Part shown: positions 1 to 11,400 of the stretch, one piece after another
How positions within the stretch are numbered: the stretch's first letter is position 1
Layout of the letters: each line of letters opens with the position of its first letter
Assembly: GCA_030272155.1 (NCBI GenBank)
Contig: CP126205.1
Coordinates: forward strand, 2,716,501-2,780,500
Source: Tetradesmus obliquus
Taxonomy: Eukaryota; Chlorophyta; Chlorophyceae; Sphaeropleales; Scenedesmaceae
Direction: 5' to 3'
DNA length: 64,000 nt
Notes under the pieces: model-generated
Databases searched by the model: none
The model's input: only the letters and a program-made list of their open reading frames with translations
Told to the model about the DNA's origin: nothing
Translations under genes and position numbers: made by a program

Positions 1-1702
1 AGGTACAGCAGCAGCAGCAGCAGCAGCAGCAGCCGATGGCTGCTGGTATGCCAGGCATGCCTGGGATGGGTCCTGGTGACATGGGGCTTCTGGGAAGCTT
101 GATGGGTCAAAACATGCAGGGTATGGGGCTTAACCCGCTGAACCCTATGGCTCCCATGATGGCAGGGCTTAGCCAGGGCATGATGGGGATGCCAGGCATG
201 CCAGGTGAGAGAGCAGCAGCAGCAGCAGTTGAGGCGGCATGCGTTGGCGCTGGTCTGTGCAGCAGTGCAACTTCATGTGCATCGCTGCATGCCCTGTCGC
301 CAGCCGCTTTTATAGAGGTCTTTTTACGCCGCGCGTATCAAGGTCATTGTGCCTGCATACACCACTGCACATCTACATGCCTGCTGCTTTTATACCCGCC
401 ATCCATGCTCATTTCTTCCGCAAGCTGGCTGGCACGACACATGCACCACACCTGCTAGCCTGCCGTCTTTCTCCAACACCCTCCGCTTGCTGCTGCTGCC
501 GCACTCAATCCCACAATCGCTCCTGCAGGTCTGCCTGGTATGCCTGGAATGCCGGCTCTCAGCCAAGCAGCAGCAGCAGCAGCAGCCAGCGGGCAGCTGC
601 TGGGCCAAGGTATGCCAGGCATGCCTGGCGGGCTGGGGCCGCTAGCAGGGGCAATGGGCATGGGGCCTATGGGCATGCCTGGCTTGCCTGGGTTGCCTGG
701 CGCAATGCAAGGCATGGGGCTAGGGCCAATGGCGCAAATGCAAGGTGAGGGATGGTGATGGCTGAACGTGATTGTTATAGTACAATGGTGATAAGGCCTT
801 TTGTTTGATATGGGGCCATGGGCATGGGGCCTATGGGCATGCCTGGGCTGCCTGGGTTGCCTGGAGCAATGCAAGGCATGGGGCTGGGCCCTATGGCGCG
901 AATGCAAGGTAACAACAACTGGCTTAGTAATATAGATGAAACACGTGGTAATACAGATGCCTTTGAAAGCGTATAGAGGCGGTAGGAATGCAGTCTCATG
1001 TTGCAGTGCTGGCCGAGATGTTCGCCGTGAACTGCTAGCTCATGCAGTCAAACTGACATGTTATGTAACAACCCGCACTGTCTCGCAGCCGCAGGCATGG
1101 GCATGCCAAACGACCCGGGCAGCATCATGAGCAGCATGATGGCCAACATGCAGGCAATGATCCAGCAGCAGCAGCAGGCGGCAGCAGCAGCAGCGGCTGC
1201 GGCAGCAGCCAACGCAGCACCATCCATTAGCGGCGGCGGCAGCAGCGGCGCGCCGCCGCACCAGCAGCAGCAGCAGCCGGGGATGCAGGCAGGGCTGCAG
1301 CAGCCGCCACTTATGCCTGGCGCGCCGGACCCTGCTGCTGCAGCGGCAGCAGCATATATGGCTGGCGGCGGCATGAACCCCGCAGCTGCAGCGGCGGCAG
1401 CAGCAGCGATGATGGGCGGCGCGATGCAGCAGCGGCAGCGGCAGCAGCAGGCCGGCGGCAGCGGCGGCGGCGCAAGCAGCAGCGGACCAGGCATAGCTGG
1501 CACGGCAGCAACAGCAGCAGCAGCAGATGAGAAGCCGGACTTCAGCCACATGTTTGATGACATGTTTGATGCTGGCGGTGTGCCAGGTGTGGGTGTACAG
1601 CCTGGGGTGGTGGCTCCTGCAGGCATTGCTGCTGGCGGGCGGGCGGCGGGTGCAGAAGGAGCAGGCGTTGATGAGTTCTTAGACTACTTTCTGAAGAGCT
1701 GA
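1..1702 (+). CDS. Met/Gly/Pro/Gln-rich protein, 3' part (partial)
   Basis: I do not recognise this gene. Three exons can be followed in phase: <1-204, 529-744 and 1095-1702, with GT-AG borders and phase 1 at both junctions, ending at a TGA just after residues EFLDYFLKS. The encoded protein is low complexity: GMPGMPG-type repeats, a poly-Gln stretch at the left edge, Ala and Gln runs (about 1160-1210 and 1400-1450), then a more ordered acidic tail with two Phe/Asp-rich patches (DFSHMFDDMFDAG and EFLDYFLKS) that could act as short helical interaction motifs. The composition resembles transcriptional co-regulators, but that is only an analogy. The 5' end lies outside the window. Low-complexity coding makes the exact internal exon set less certain than the last exon. 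Confidence 0.6.
800..908 (+). repeat. Exon echo of exon 529-744
   Basis: This intronic block repeats the last part of the preceding exon (GPMGMPGLPG through GLGPMA-MQ) almost exactly. It keeps a donor-like gtaac at its 3' end but has no convincing acceptor. It looks like a partial tandem exon duplication. Confidence 0.7.
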
Positions 1703-4261
1703 GGGGTCCGCTGATGCTTGATTGTGCTGATAAACACTTCGTGCTGACACAGATGAGTGTTGCTGCAGCTGCCTGCGCTGTGCTGCGCCAGCGATGGCTC
1801 TCAGCGTGCGGATTCCGGCAGGCAATGTGTGTGCACGCTTGAGTGTGTTTGCGCATTGGGCTTGTGGCGCTACGTGTGAGCACCGCAGCAGCCCGATCAG
1901 CAGCGCACGAGCCAGTCTTCTGTCATCAATGCAGTCTGCAGCAGGGCGCAGCACAGCCAGCATGCGGGGCAGCATATGCAGCGCCGGCAGCACACTGCGG
2001 TGCTGGGCATGACACGCGCTGCATAGGTGTCTGGACATGTCCAGTACTATCAGCACAGGTGCAGTTGTGTCATCTGCTGTGTGTGTTGCAGCTGCTGGTG
2101 CTGGTCATCATGCCACATGCAGAATTCGTTGCTGTAGCAGTCGGCTCAACGTGCCCGCTGCAGCCGCACACTGCTTGTTGCGAGGTCCTGCTGCATGTGT
2201 CGGCGTGTTTGCTGTTACTTCTGCATTTTGCTCCGTCCTTCGTGCTCTATGAACGAGTGTGCAGTTGCAGATATTGAGTTGTCGCCGTTGCGTGCAAAGC
2301 ATGCAGACGCATGCAGGTCACGCGCAGGACATGAGCCGTATGCTGCTATCACGTGAAACTGCAGCTGTCAGGTCAGTGAAGCTCAGCTGTCATTTCTATT
2401 GGTTGAGCTCAGCTGTCACCATGGCATGGCAGCAGCCCCTGCTGCAGCTGCTGGTGGCAAACAGGCTGCTGCAGGTACAGCACAAGAGTGAGTCCTGCAT
2501 GCACTGTGTGTGCAAAGAGTTGCAGGATACGCTTCTTGCAAAAGCGCAATGCAACCAACATAGTATGTGTGTCGTGTGTGTCGCCTTAGGTCATGCTGCG
2601 TGTGCTGCATGTACCAGGCATGGCGTTGCGTGTGTATGTGTGTGTTATTGCAGTAGTCCCAGCTCTGCTGATCCTGGCGCATCTGTTGCTGGCTGCTAGT
2701 ATTCTACGTAGATGCTTTGTTCGCACACATGGGCGGCGGCGGCGCTGAGCGCGTAGTAGCAGGTTGGGGCTTTGGGTGCATGAAACCCTAGTGCCCTAAA
2801 CCTCACACTGGTCGCACACTACTGGTATTCGTTGCTTGTGCATGTGCCGTGGCTGAGGGTGCAGGAGGGTTTGGGTCCTGGGTATGAACCCTAGTGCCCT
2901 AAGCCCCACTACTAGTAGTTCTTTGCAGACTGTTGCGCAGCACTGGCTATGTGCTGGTCCTTGCGTGCTTAATGTGGGCGTTGAGGCGCCAAGATCTGTT
3001 CACATCAGATCACAAGATACTTAGATGTATCTGATCTGAGGGCGGGGCTACGGCGGGGTGCACAAAATGACCTGAAACATGCTCACTTTGGCTGTGTGCA
3101 CCAACTGCTGCAGCCTTGAGAGGCGGCATGCAGGAGGCTGCGCTTCATGTTGGGGGTTAGCATGGGTTGGGAAATGGGGCAGCGCTGTGTGCACGCATGC
3201 ATGCATGCTTGAGCTGTTGCGTGCTCAGGGCAACATACTAGTATGCATATCCTTTGTTTCTCATCGTGCGTTGTGTGTACAGATGCTCTGGGGCGGCTGC
3301 AGGGTGCAGGTTTGTTGAGTGCAACGCAATGCTGTGCCTGGTTGGTTTTGAGCGGTTGCCGCTGCGGCAGCCTTGTTGGATGCTTGAGGGGTTATGTAGC
3401 TGAGGGTTGTGCAGGGTGCTGGCGACAGCGGAGTGCTGCATCACTTGTATTGTGTTGTGAGAGCTGCGTGAGCGCAGTGCACAGTGTTGTGAAGGCAGTG
3501 CGGCACTGCACAGTGAACAGAGGGTTGTCAAGACAGTGCTGACAGAACGCCCACCCACAGGCCGAGGTGTTCACATGCGTCTGCCTCCTTTCAAACGGGC
3601 CTGCCAGTCCTGCCTGCTTTTTGTACCCATCAGATGTGTGGTTGACCTCGACTGTGAAGTTATCATAACTTATGTGGTGTTGTGCAGCACCAGCAGAAGA
3701 CTCGCGTTGTGAACCCTTGAATGAAGCGAATGAGCTGACCAGCAGTGAGTACAGGCCTGTAGTGAGTGTAATGACTTTCCTGCACAGACCTTCTATAGTC
3801 ACCTAACAATGAGATGAGGAGTTTGTTTCATTCAGCTATGCATATGCCGTTCCTGCAACTCTTTACACTCTTGAAACATGGTGGCACGTGCACCAGCAGC
3901 AGATGCCATGCTGCCGCCCTTCTTTCCGCGAAGTGGACGCTGTACCCGTCTGAGCACCTGCCAAACTATGTTTATTTGGATGCTGAGCGTGTCTGGCACA
4001 TCATACGCTTGTTTGGGCTGCTACGTTGCGATCCATGTCATCCCGGCAGCACACCAGCTGAGCTGGCAGCAGCAGTTGAAAAGTGACATGCTGCGTGTCG
4101 AGCTGTAAAACGCATTCCGAAGGTACGTTACCTGAAAAATAGTCCAAGCTGTCCGATTCACTGCCGGTGCTTACGTGTTTTTCACCCCGGCACATCACTT
4201 CACCGCGCTTGGGCGCACCAGCAACTACAAACGCAGCTGTAGCTGCTGGTGAAAGGGAAAC
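1703..4261. other. Intergenic region, no supported gene
   Basis: No open frame here has exon-like structure or a recognisable domain. Visible items are GT-rich low-complexity stretches, two copies about 100 bp apart of a ccctagtgccctaa-containing block (2783-2802 and 2886-2905), and a hairpin at about 3007-3041 in which cagatca and gatac pair with gtatc and tgatctg around ttagat. The last part (about 3800-4261) probably holds the promoter and 5' UTR of the acyl-CoA oxidase gene. Confidence 0.4.
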
Positions 4262-7200
4262 ATGGGCTCTTTGGGCACTAGAAGATTGAATGTGCTCTCA
4301 AAACAGCTTGCTGGCGCCTCAGAGCAGGATGCCATGCTACTGTCGCGGGAGGACACTGCAGCTGGAGCAGCAGTGCGCTCCCTCCCCAGGTGAGCTACGT
4401 ACAGTAACTATACCTCCTGGTTTGAAGATTTAAGCACCTTCCATGCGATCATGGGGCCTCCATGCCAGCGATGCTGGTGCAGCAGCAGTGCACATGCAGA
4501 CCTCTGCACACATGCCATGTGTACCATGATGGTGCTGCCATCTTTCCTGCGAGCTCATCCATCACCACCTGCACTGGCACTGCACTGGTCAATTGTTAAA
4601 TATCACAGGTTCGACCCATACATCATGGAGACGTATTTGGATGACCTGCGGGAGATGAAGCGCCAGGTGTATGACCTGTTCAAATACAACCCAGAACTGC
4701 TGACTGGACCTGAGCTGAGCAAGGGTGAGCCGCCTCATGCGCTGAGCTTGTTACGGTTACCAAGTATTTGAGCGTTCATGGCAACTGCAGGCTCAAGCAG
4801 CATGTGATAGTTGCATGGGCGCAAAGGCGCAGCTCTAGCCGCATGCTTCGCAGGTGCTGCCGGCAGGGCACGAGGTTTCTGCACCCCAGCATACAGCTCG
4901 CTGAATAAAAGAGGCAAAGAAACAACTTTGCATGCTGCTGCTGCCGCTGATGCTGGTGCTGCTGCAGAGGAGCACCGCGCCATGGTGCGCACACAGCTGC
5001 GGGCGCTGCTTAAAGAAGGCATCAACCCGCTCACCTTTTTCGACAGGGACTACAAGAAGTACTTCTACCTGGCAGGTGCGGGGAGAACGAATGCTTGCAG
5101 GAAAGGGAATGATTGAAAGCTTGCAGGAAAGAGAGACAGACGCCAGGAGGAGGGCCTCAGCACCATTTTAGTATGCATGGTGAAGACGTAATTTGGTTTG
5201 GTTGGCGGGCGTTTGTAGCTCTCCTTCATGCAACACAATGGAACTGTGTTGCTCAAGGGGGGCATCACCCGCTCACCTTATTTTGACAGGGACTACAAGA
5301 AGTACTTCTACTTCGCAGGTGCGGCGAGAACGAATGCTTGCAGAAAAGGGAATGATTGAAAGCTTGCAGGAAAGAGAGACAGACGCCAGGAGGAGGGCCT
5401 CAGCACCATTTTAGTATGCATGGTGAAGACGTAATTTGGTTCGGGTGGCGGGCGTTTGTAGCTCTCCTTCATGCAACACAATGGAACCGTGTTGCTCAAG
5501 GAGGGCATCAAACCCCTCACCTTTTCTGACAGGGACTACAAGAAATACTTCTACCTCGCAGGTGCGGCGAGAACGAATGCTTGCAGAAAAGGGAATGATT
5601 GAAAGCTTGCAGGAAAGAAAGACAGACGCCAGGAGGAGGGCCTCAGCACCATGTTAGTATGCATGGTGAAGACGTGATTTGGTTGGGGTGGCGGGCGTTT
5701 GTAGCTCTCCTTCATGCAACACAATGGAACCGTGTTGCTCAAGGAGGGCATCAAACCCCTCACCTTTTCTGACAGGGACTACAAGAAGTACTTCTACCTC
5801 GCAGGTGCGGGGAGACAGCAAGCTTGCAGGAAAGGTATCAAGAGCGGTTTCAACCATCAACGCATAGTAGTAGTTGTGCATATTTCCCAGTATCTTCCCT
5901 GCATGCAGAGTGCATGTCCATGTCTGGTGTGCAGAACAGCCTGTAGGAGGCAGTGTGCTCACCCTTGGCATCCAAGTCATCATCTTCCACTAGGATTATC
6001 AAGATATTTGTGTTCAACTGCCTATCCTTTCTGTATGCAGAGTGCCTGTCCATGGTGGACCTCAGCTTGATGGTCAAGTCTGGTGTGCAGTACAGCTTGT
6101 GGGGCGGCAGCGTGCTCAACACCTGACTCATCATACATATTGTTCACCTTTCCCCCACCTTTCCTGCAACGCAGAGTGCCTGTCCATGGTGGACCTCAGC
6201 TTGATGGTCAAGTCTGGTGTGCAGTACAGCCTGTGGGGCGGCAGCGTGCTTAACCTGGGCACAGAGCAGCACCGGCGCGCATACTATGATGACATAGGCG
6301 CCTTCAGGCTGCCGGGCTGCTTTGCGATGACGGAGTTGAAGCACGGCAGCAATGTGAGTGGTGATCTTGTGCTGTGGGCATGATGGGTTCAGCAGCAGCG
6401 GCAGACAGGGTGTTGGGCTGCTTTGCGATGACAGAGCTGAAGCACGGCAGCAACGTGAGTGGTGATCTTGTGCTGTGGGCATGATGGGTCAGCAGCAGCT
6501 GCAGATAGGGGGCCGGGCTGCTTTGCGATGACGGAGCTGAAGCATGGCAGCAATGTGAGTAGTCGGCAGTGGGTGATGCATCCTCCAGTTGGTGTTTCAT
6601 GATTGCTGCAACGGGTGGTGCGTCAGCAACAGCAGCAGCAGCTGGCGAGAGCTTGCATCAAGAATTGTGTGTGTGTGTGTGTGTGTTTTCCTTCTGGTTT
6701 AGCAACATCGCGTTGCCCGCTTGCATCGATTGCGTGTGCACATGTCCAGGATTCATCCCAAGTATGTTGCTGAGTTCAACCACGGTCACAAATTTCAATC
6801 TTTCCGTGGGTGGCTGCGCTGCAGACGGAGGCAGTGCTGGATGTGCTGACAGACGAGTGGGTGGTCAACACCTTCGATGAGGGCACCATCGTACTTGACT
6901 TTGGACTATTGTCATTTTGTTGTTTAACTGTCCTGCAGGTGGCTGCGCTGCAGACGGAGGCAGTGCTGGATGTGTCAACAGACGAGTGGGTGATTAACAC
7001 GCCTGATGAGGGCGCCATCATGCACGACATTTGAATGTTGTCATTTTGTTATTTTACTCTCCTGCAGGTGGCTGCGCTGCAGACAGAGGCAGTGCTGGAT
7101 GTGTCGACAGATGAATGGGTGATTAACACGCCTGACGAGGGTGCTATCAAGTGGTGGATCGGCAACGCAGCAGAAGACGGCAAAGCAGCAACTGTGTTTG

Positions 7201-8423
7201 CACGGCTGAAGGTGCCGTCACAAGACAGTGAGTGGCCGTACGCAGACAGCTGCAGTGCTGTGCACCCCTACCTGCATGTACGCAGCCATATCTGCTCTCA
7301 CTGTATGTGAATTGTCCAGACTGATGGAACCTTTTTTGCATGTGGCTGCAAACGAGGGTGGGCTGTGGACCATGTCGTGCATGTGCTTGAAGTGACGCTG
7401 CGCCAGCTTTGCACAGTGTGCACGTGCCCAGGTCACAAAACTCTGCATTCCTTGCTTTACTCTGTGACTGTAGGCCAAGCAGGGCTGGTGGATCATGGCG
7501 TGCATGCCTTCGTGGTGCCGCTGCGTGACGAGGCGGGCCGCTGCCTGCCTGGTGTGGAGATCCACGACTGCGGCTACAAGGTGCGCAGACAACAGGTTGC
7601 ACAGGGTTTACAAGCATGATTTAAATGGTGCGCTGCGCGACGAGGCGGGCCGCTGCCTGCCGGGATTGGAGATCCACGACTGCGGCTACAAGGTGTGCTA
7701 ACCAATTCATAATTGCAGAAGAAACATCAGCTGCCATAGTTGCCATAGTTAGGCCCCTATGTTTGCTCGTACTGTGAGTGATAGTGACAGTGGCAGCTTG
7801 TTCGACGCTCGTACTCGCACTGCGAGTTGCGCATGACATCAGGGCAGCCATGCGCCCACTACATGGCGTTTCAAAAGTATCCTGCATGATCCTCTTTGCT
7901 GCACGCTGCCATAGGTGGGCCTGAACTGCGTCGACAATGGCACCATCCGCTGCAGCCACGCTTTTTGAGGTATGCATGTCATGATGGCGGTCTGCTGGTT
8001 GGGTTGCTGCCGCAGGTGGGCCTGAATGGTGTTGACAACGGAGCCATCCGCTTCAGCCACGTGCGCGTGCCGCGCATGAACTTGCTGGACCGCTTCGCGA
8101 CTGTCGACAAGAGCGGGCGTTACAGCAGCCCACTCACCAGCGAGGTGAGTGCAGTGCGGGCTGCTCCTGCTTTTGTGGTTGTGTTTGCGACTGCGTGGAC
8201 CTGTTAGATCGCTTTGCGATAGTTACTAAGAGCGGGCGCTACAGCAGCCCACTCACCAGCGAGGTGAGGCCACCACGGCTGCTGCTGCTTGAGCAGCGCA
8301 CGAGGTGTGCGGCCATCCCTGCGGCAGCTCTGTATGCACTTAGAAAAGAAGCCCTGCGATATGGTTTAAAAAGCAACACTGTACCTTTTGCCGTCCTCCC
8401 TCCACCATCTGACCTTCTTGCTG

Positions 8424-8476
<53 letters not shown>

Positions 8477-11400
8477 TACAGAGCCGCCGCTTTGCCGCCA
8501 CGCTTGGCGAGCTGACTGGCGGCCGTGTGGGCTTGACGTGCGGCAGCGTGGGCGTGCTGAAAGGCGCAGTCACCATCGCAATCCGCTACAGCGCAGGGCG
8601 GCAGCAGTTTGGGCCACCAGACAGTGCGGAGGTGCGGTGGCTGATTCGATTGCATTTGCAACAGTGGTGTCCGTGCGGTGTGATTGGCAGCTGCTGTACA
8701 AAGTGTGCTGTGCGATGTTTGTTGTGATTTGTGCTTGGCTGTGGGTGGTGCGGCATGGTCGCTTGGGACGTGCTGTGGCAGCGTGGGCGTGCTGAAAGGC
8801 GCAGTCACGATCGCCATCCACTACAGCGCAGGGCGGCAGCAGTTTGGGCCACCAGACAGTGCAGAGGTACGGGGACGCTGCAGCATAGCTGGTGTGTAGT
8901 TTTGATGGTTTGCAGCAGTTGTGTCAAATGAGGCTGATGGGTGTGCAGATGCCACCCTACAGTGGAGAGAAGGAACGTTTGATGTGCGCGGCGTGTTTGC
9001 ATGCAGCTTGGCCAGCTGCCTGTGTGTGAGAGCTCACGCATGTCCGTTTGTGTGTGGGTGTGTATGATAGACTTGCCACGGCATCTGGCAGCAGGATTGG
9101 AGCTAGCATGGATCTAGCCACTGCTGCTGCCGCTGCCGCTCCTGATCATGCATTGTATGACTGTTGTTTTGGCTTGCCGCAGGTGTCTGTGCTGGACTAC
9201 CAGAGCACGCAGCTCAAGCTGATGCCGCTGCTGGCGACTGCCTACTGCCTGCACTTTGCCAAGGACCACCTGGTGAACCTGTACGTTGACATGAAACGCA
9301 CCAAGGACGCGCTGCTGGTTGAAGAAGTGCACAGCCTCAGGTGAGGTCGCTTACTGCTTCTTCACACTGGTGTGCTTACGTTATGTTACATGACGACTTA
9401 CGGTGAATCACCACGGTGATGTGGCTGTGCAGTCCAGTAACACGTACAGCGTGTTTCATTTTGTTACCTGGCTCTCCGGCTCTTCAACTTTGAGACGCTG
9501 CTTCACGCGCTGCTGGTTGAGGAGGCACACAGCCTCAGGTGGGAATGAATACACTCAACAATGATGATGATAACGAGTAAAACAAATGCATAGCGTTCAA
9601 CACCGCTTTCACGCAATGCAATGCAAACGCACTTGCCAGCTGCGCTGCTTACTTTGACTCCTGTCCGCTGTGCAGTCGCAGTGCCGGGCTGAAGGCCTAC
9701 ACCACCGCCTTCACGCAGGACGCGCTGTCCATCTGCCGCGAGGCCTGCGGCGGCCACGGCTATGCAGCCATCAACAGGCTGGGCTTACTTTGCCTGCCAC
9801 CTGCAACTTCCTGCCGCCACGCAGTGCCGGACTGAAGGCCTACACCACACGAAAACACGCCGCAAGCGTACTGGCTGAGTGACTCATTACTTGCACCCTG
9901 CTGCTGTACCCTGCTGCTGTGATGTACCTACAGTGCCGGGCTGAAGGCCTACACCACCGCCTTCACGCAGGACGCGCTGTCCATCTGCCGCGAGGCCTGC
10001 GGCGGCCACGGCTATGCAGCCATCAACAGGCTGGGCTTACTTTGCCTGCCACCTGCAACTTCCTGCCGCCACGCAGTGCCGGACTGAAGGCCTACACCAC
10101 ACGAAAACACGCCGCAAGCGTACTGGCTGAGTGACTCATTACTTGCACCCTGCTGCTGTACCCTGCTGCTGTGATGTACCTACAGTGCCGGGCTGAAGGC
10201 CTACACCACCGCCTTCACGCAAGATGCGCTGTCCATCTGCCGCGAGGCATGTGGCGGCCACGGCTACGCGGCGATCAACAGGCTGGGGCAGCTGCGCAGC
10301 GACCACGACATCTTCCAGACGTTCGAGGGAGACAACACCGTGCTGCTGCAGCAGGTGCGGCATCGCAGGCAGCTTGACAGGCTTGCTGGCATTGCCCTGC
10401 ACGGCTACAGGCCGCAGCGCTGAGTCAGGCCTGCAGCAACAGTTGCTGAATCTTGCGCAGTGCGTGTCGAATGCATTGCAGCGTTCCAGGTTGGTCCCAC
10501 TTGCTGCTGCTGCTGCTTGCGCTGCCATGAGTTGACAGGCGCACCGCCTCAACAGAGACTGCCCATGATTTGTGTGTTACCTTCTGTGCGCGTGTGCCGC
10601 CTGCTGCTGCTGCTGCTGTCAGGTCACGGGCACGCTGCTGAAGGGCTACCGGGCGCGCTTCAAGGGCGCACCCCTCAGCAGCACATTCAGCTACCTCAAG
10701 CAGTACGTGGCGGTGAGTGCAGCTGCATCTAAAGGGTTGAGTTTAAAAGGTTGCGTTTGTTTTTGTTGAAGGTTATGACCTTGTGTGAAGTAGACTTTAA
10801 GGGAGGACGAAAGGCTCTGAAAGACACGTTACAGTTTCATACAAGAATCATAGCTTATATACCCAAACAGCCCTCGGCTGAAGCCGGGGATTAGGCAAGG
10901 AAGCTACCATGGGAGGCTTCCCGGCACATTTGTCGGGCCGGCACATTATGCAATCCCGGATCCTTAGATCATCCCACGGGATGACATGTACCGAATCATG
11001 TCGATACACTCGCAACATAGATACAGAATACACAAGTATGTGCATAGCGATTGAGCATGCAGCTCTCTGGTGGAGAGCTGCAGGGGACAACATAATCTCC
11101 CAAGTTAGCTAAGAGATCCAGGCCAAACAGACCCTGGATTCTCAACACTCCCTCGTGGACTGGCATCTCAGCTTAGCAACCTTGGCATGCATTGCTGCTG
11201 AAGTCCGAGTTGGTGTGGACGCCATACGAGTAGTGGGCTGGTAATACACGACTGCTGATCAGACACAGGTGACAGGTACAGTGCGGACTGCATCCACGCA
11301 CTGCAAGTTATTGCAATACTGTGGAAAAAGCTGCTGCTGCAGAACAAACTCCCTCGGAGCCTGGGACACATCAGACAAGGGTCAGGCAAGCTGCATTGGT

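Noticed and set aside
1048-1626. Long minus-strand Cys/Ala-rich frames opposite the left-edge gene
   Set aside because: They are the antisense reading of CAG/GCN repeats in a real exon; composition is explained by the repeat.
2783-2905. Telomere-like ccctaaa sequences
   Set aside because: Only two separated copies embedded in a longer repeated block, not a tandem telomeric array.
3392-3802. Minus-strand 136-codon frame before the oxidase
   Set aside because: No domain, no exon borders, and no support beyond length.
5714-6070. Plus frame across oxidase exon echoes as an independent gene
   Set aside because: It is made of exon 3 and exon 4 echoes joined by intron sequence.
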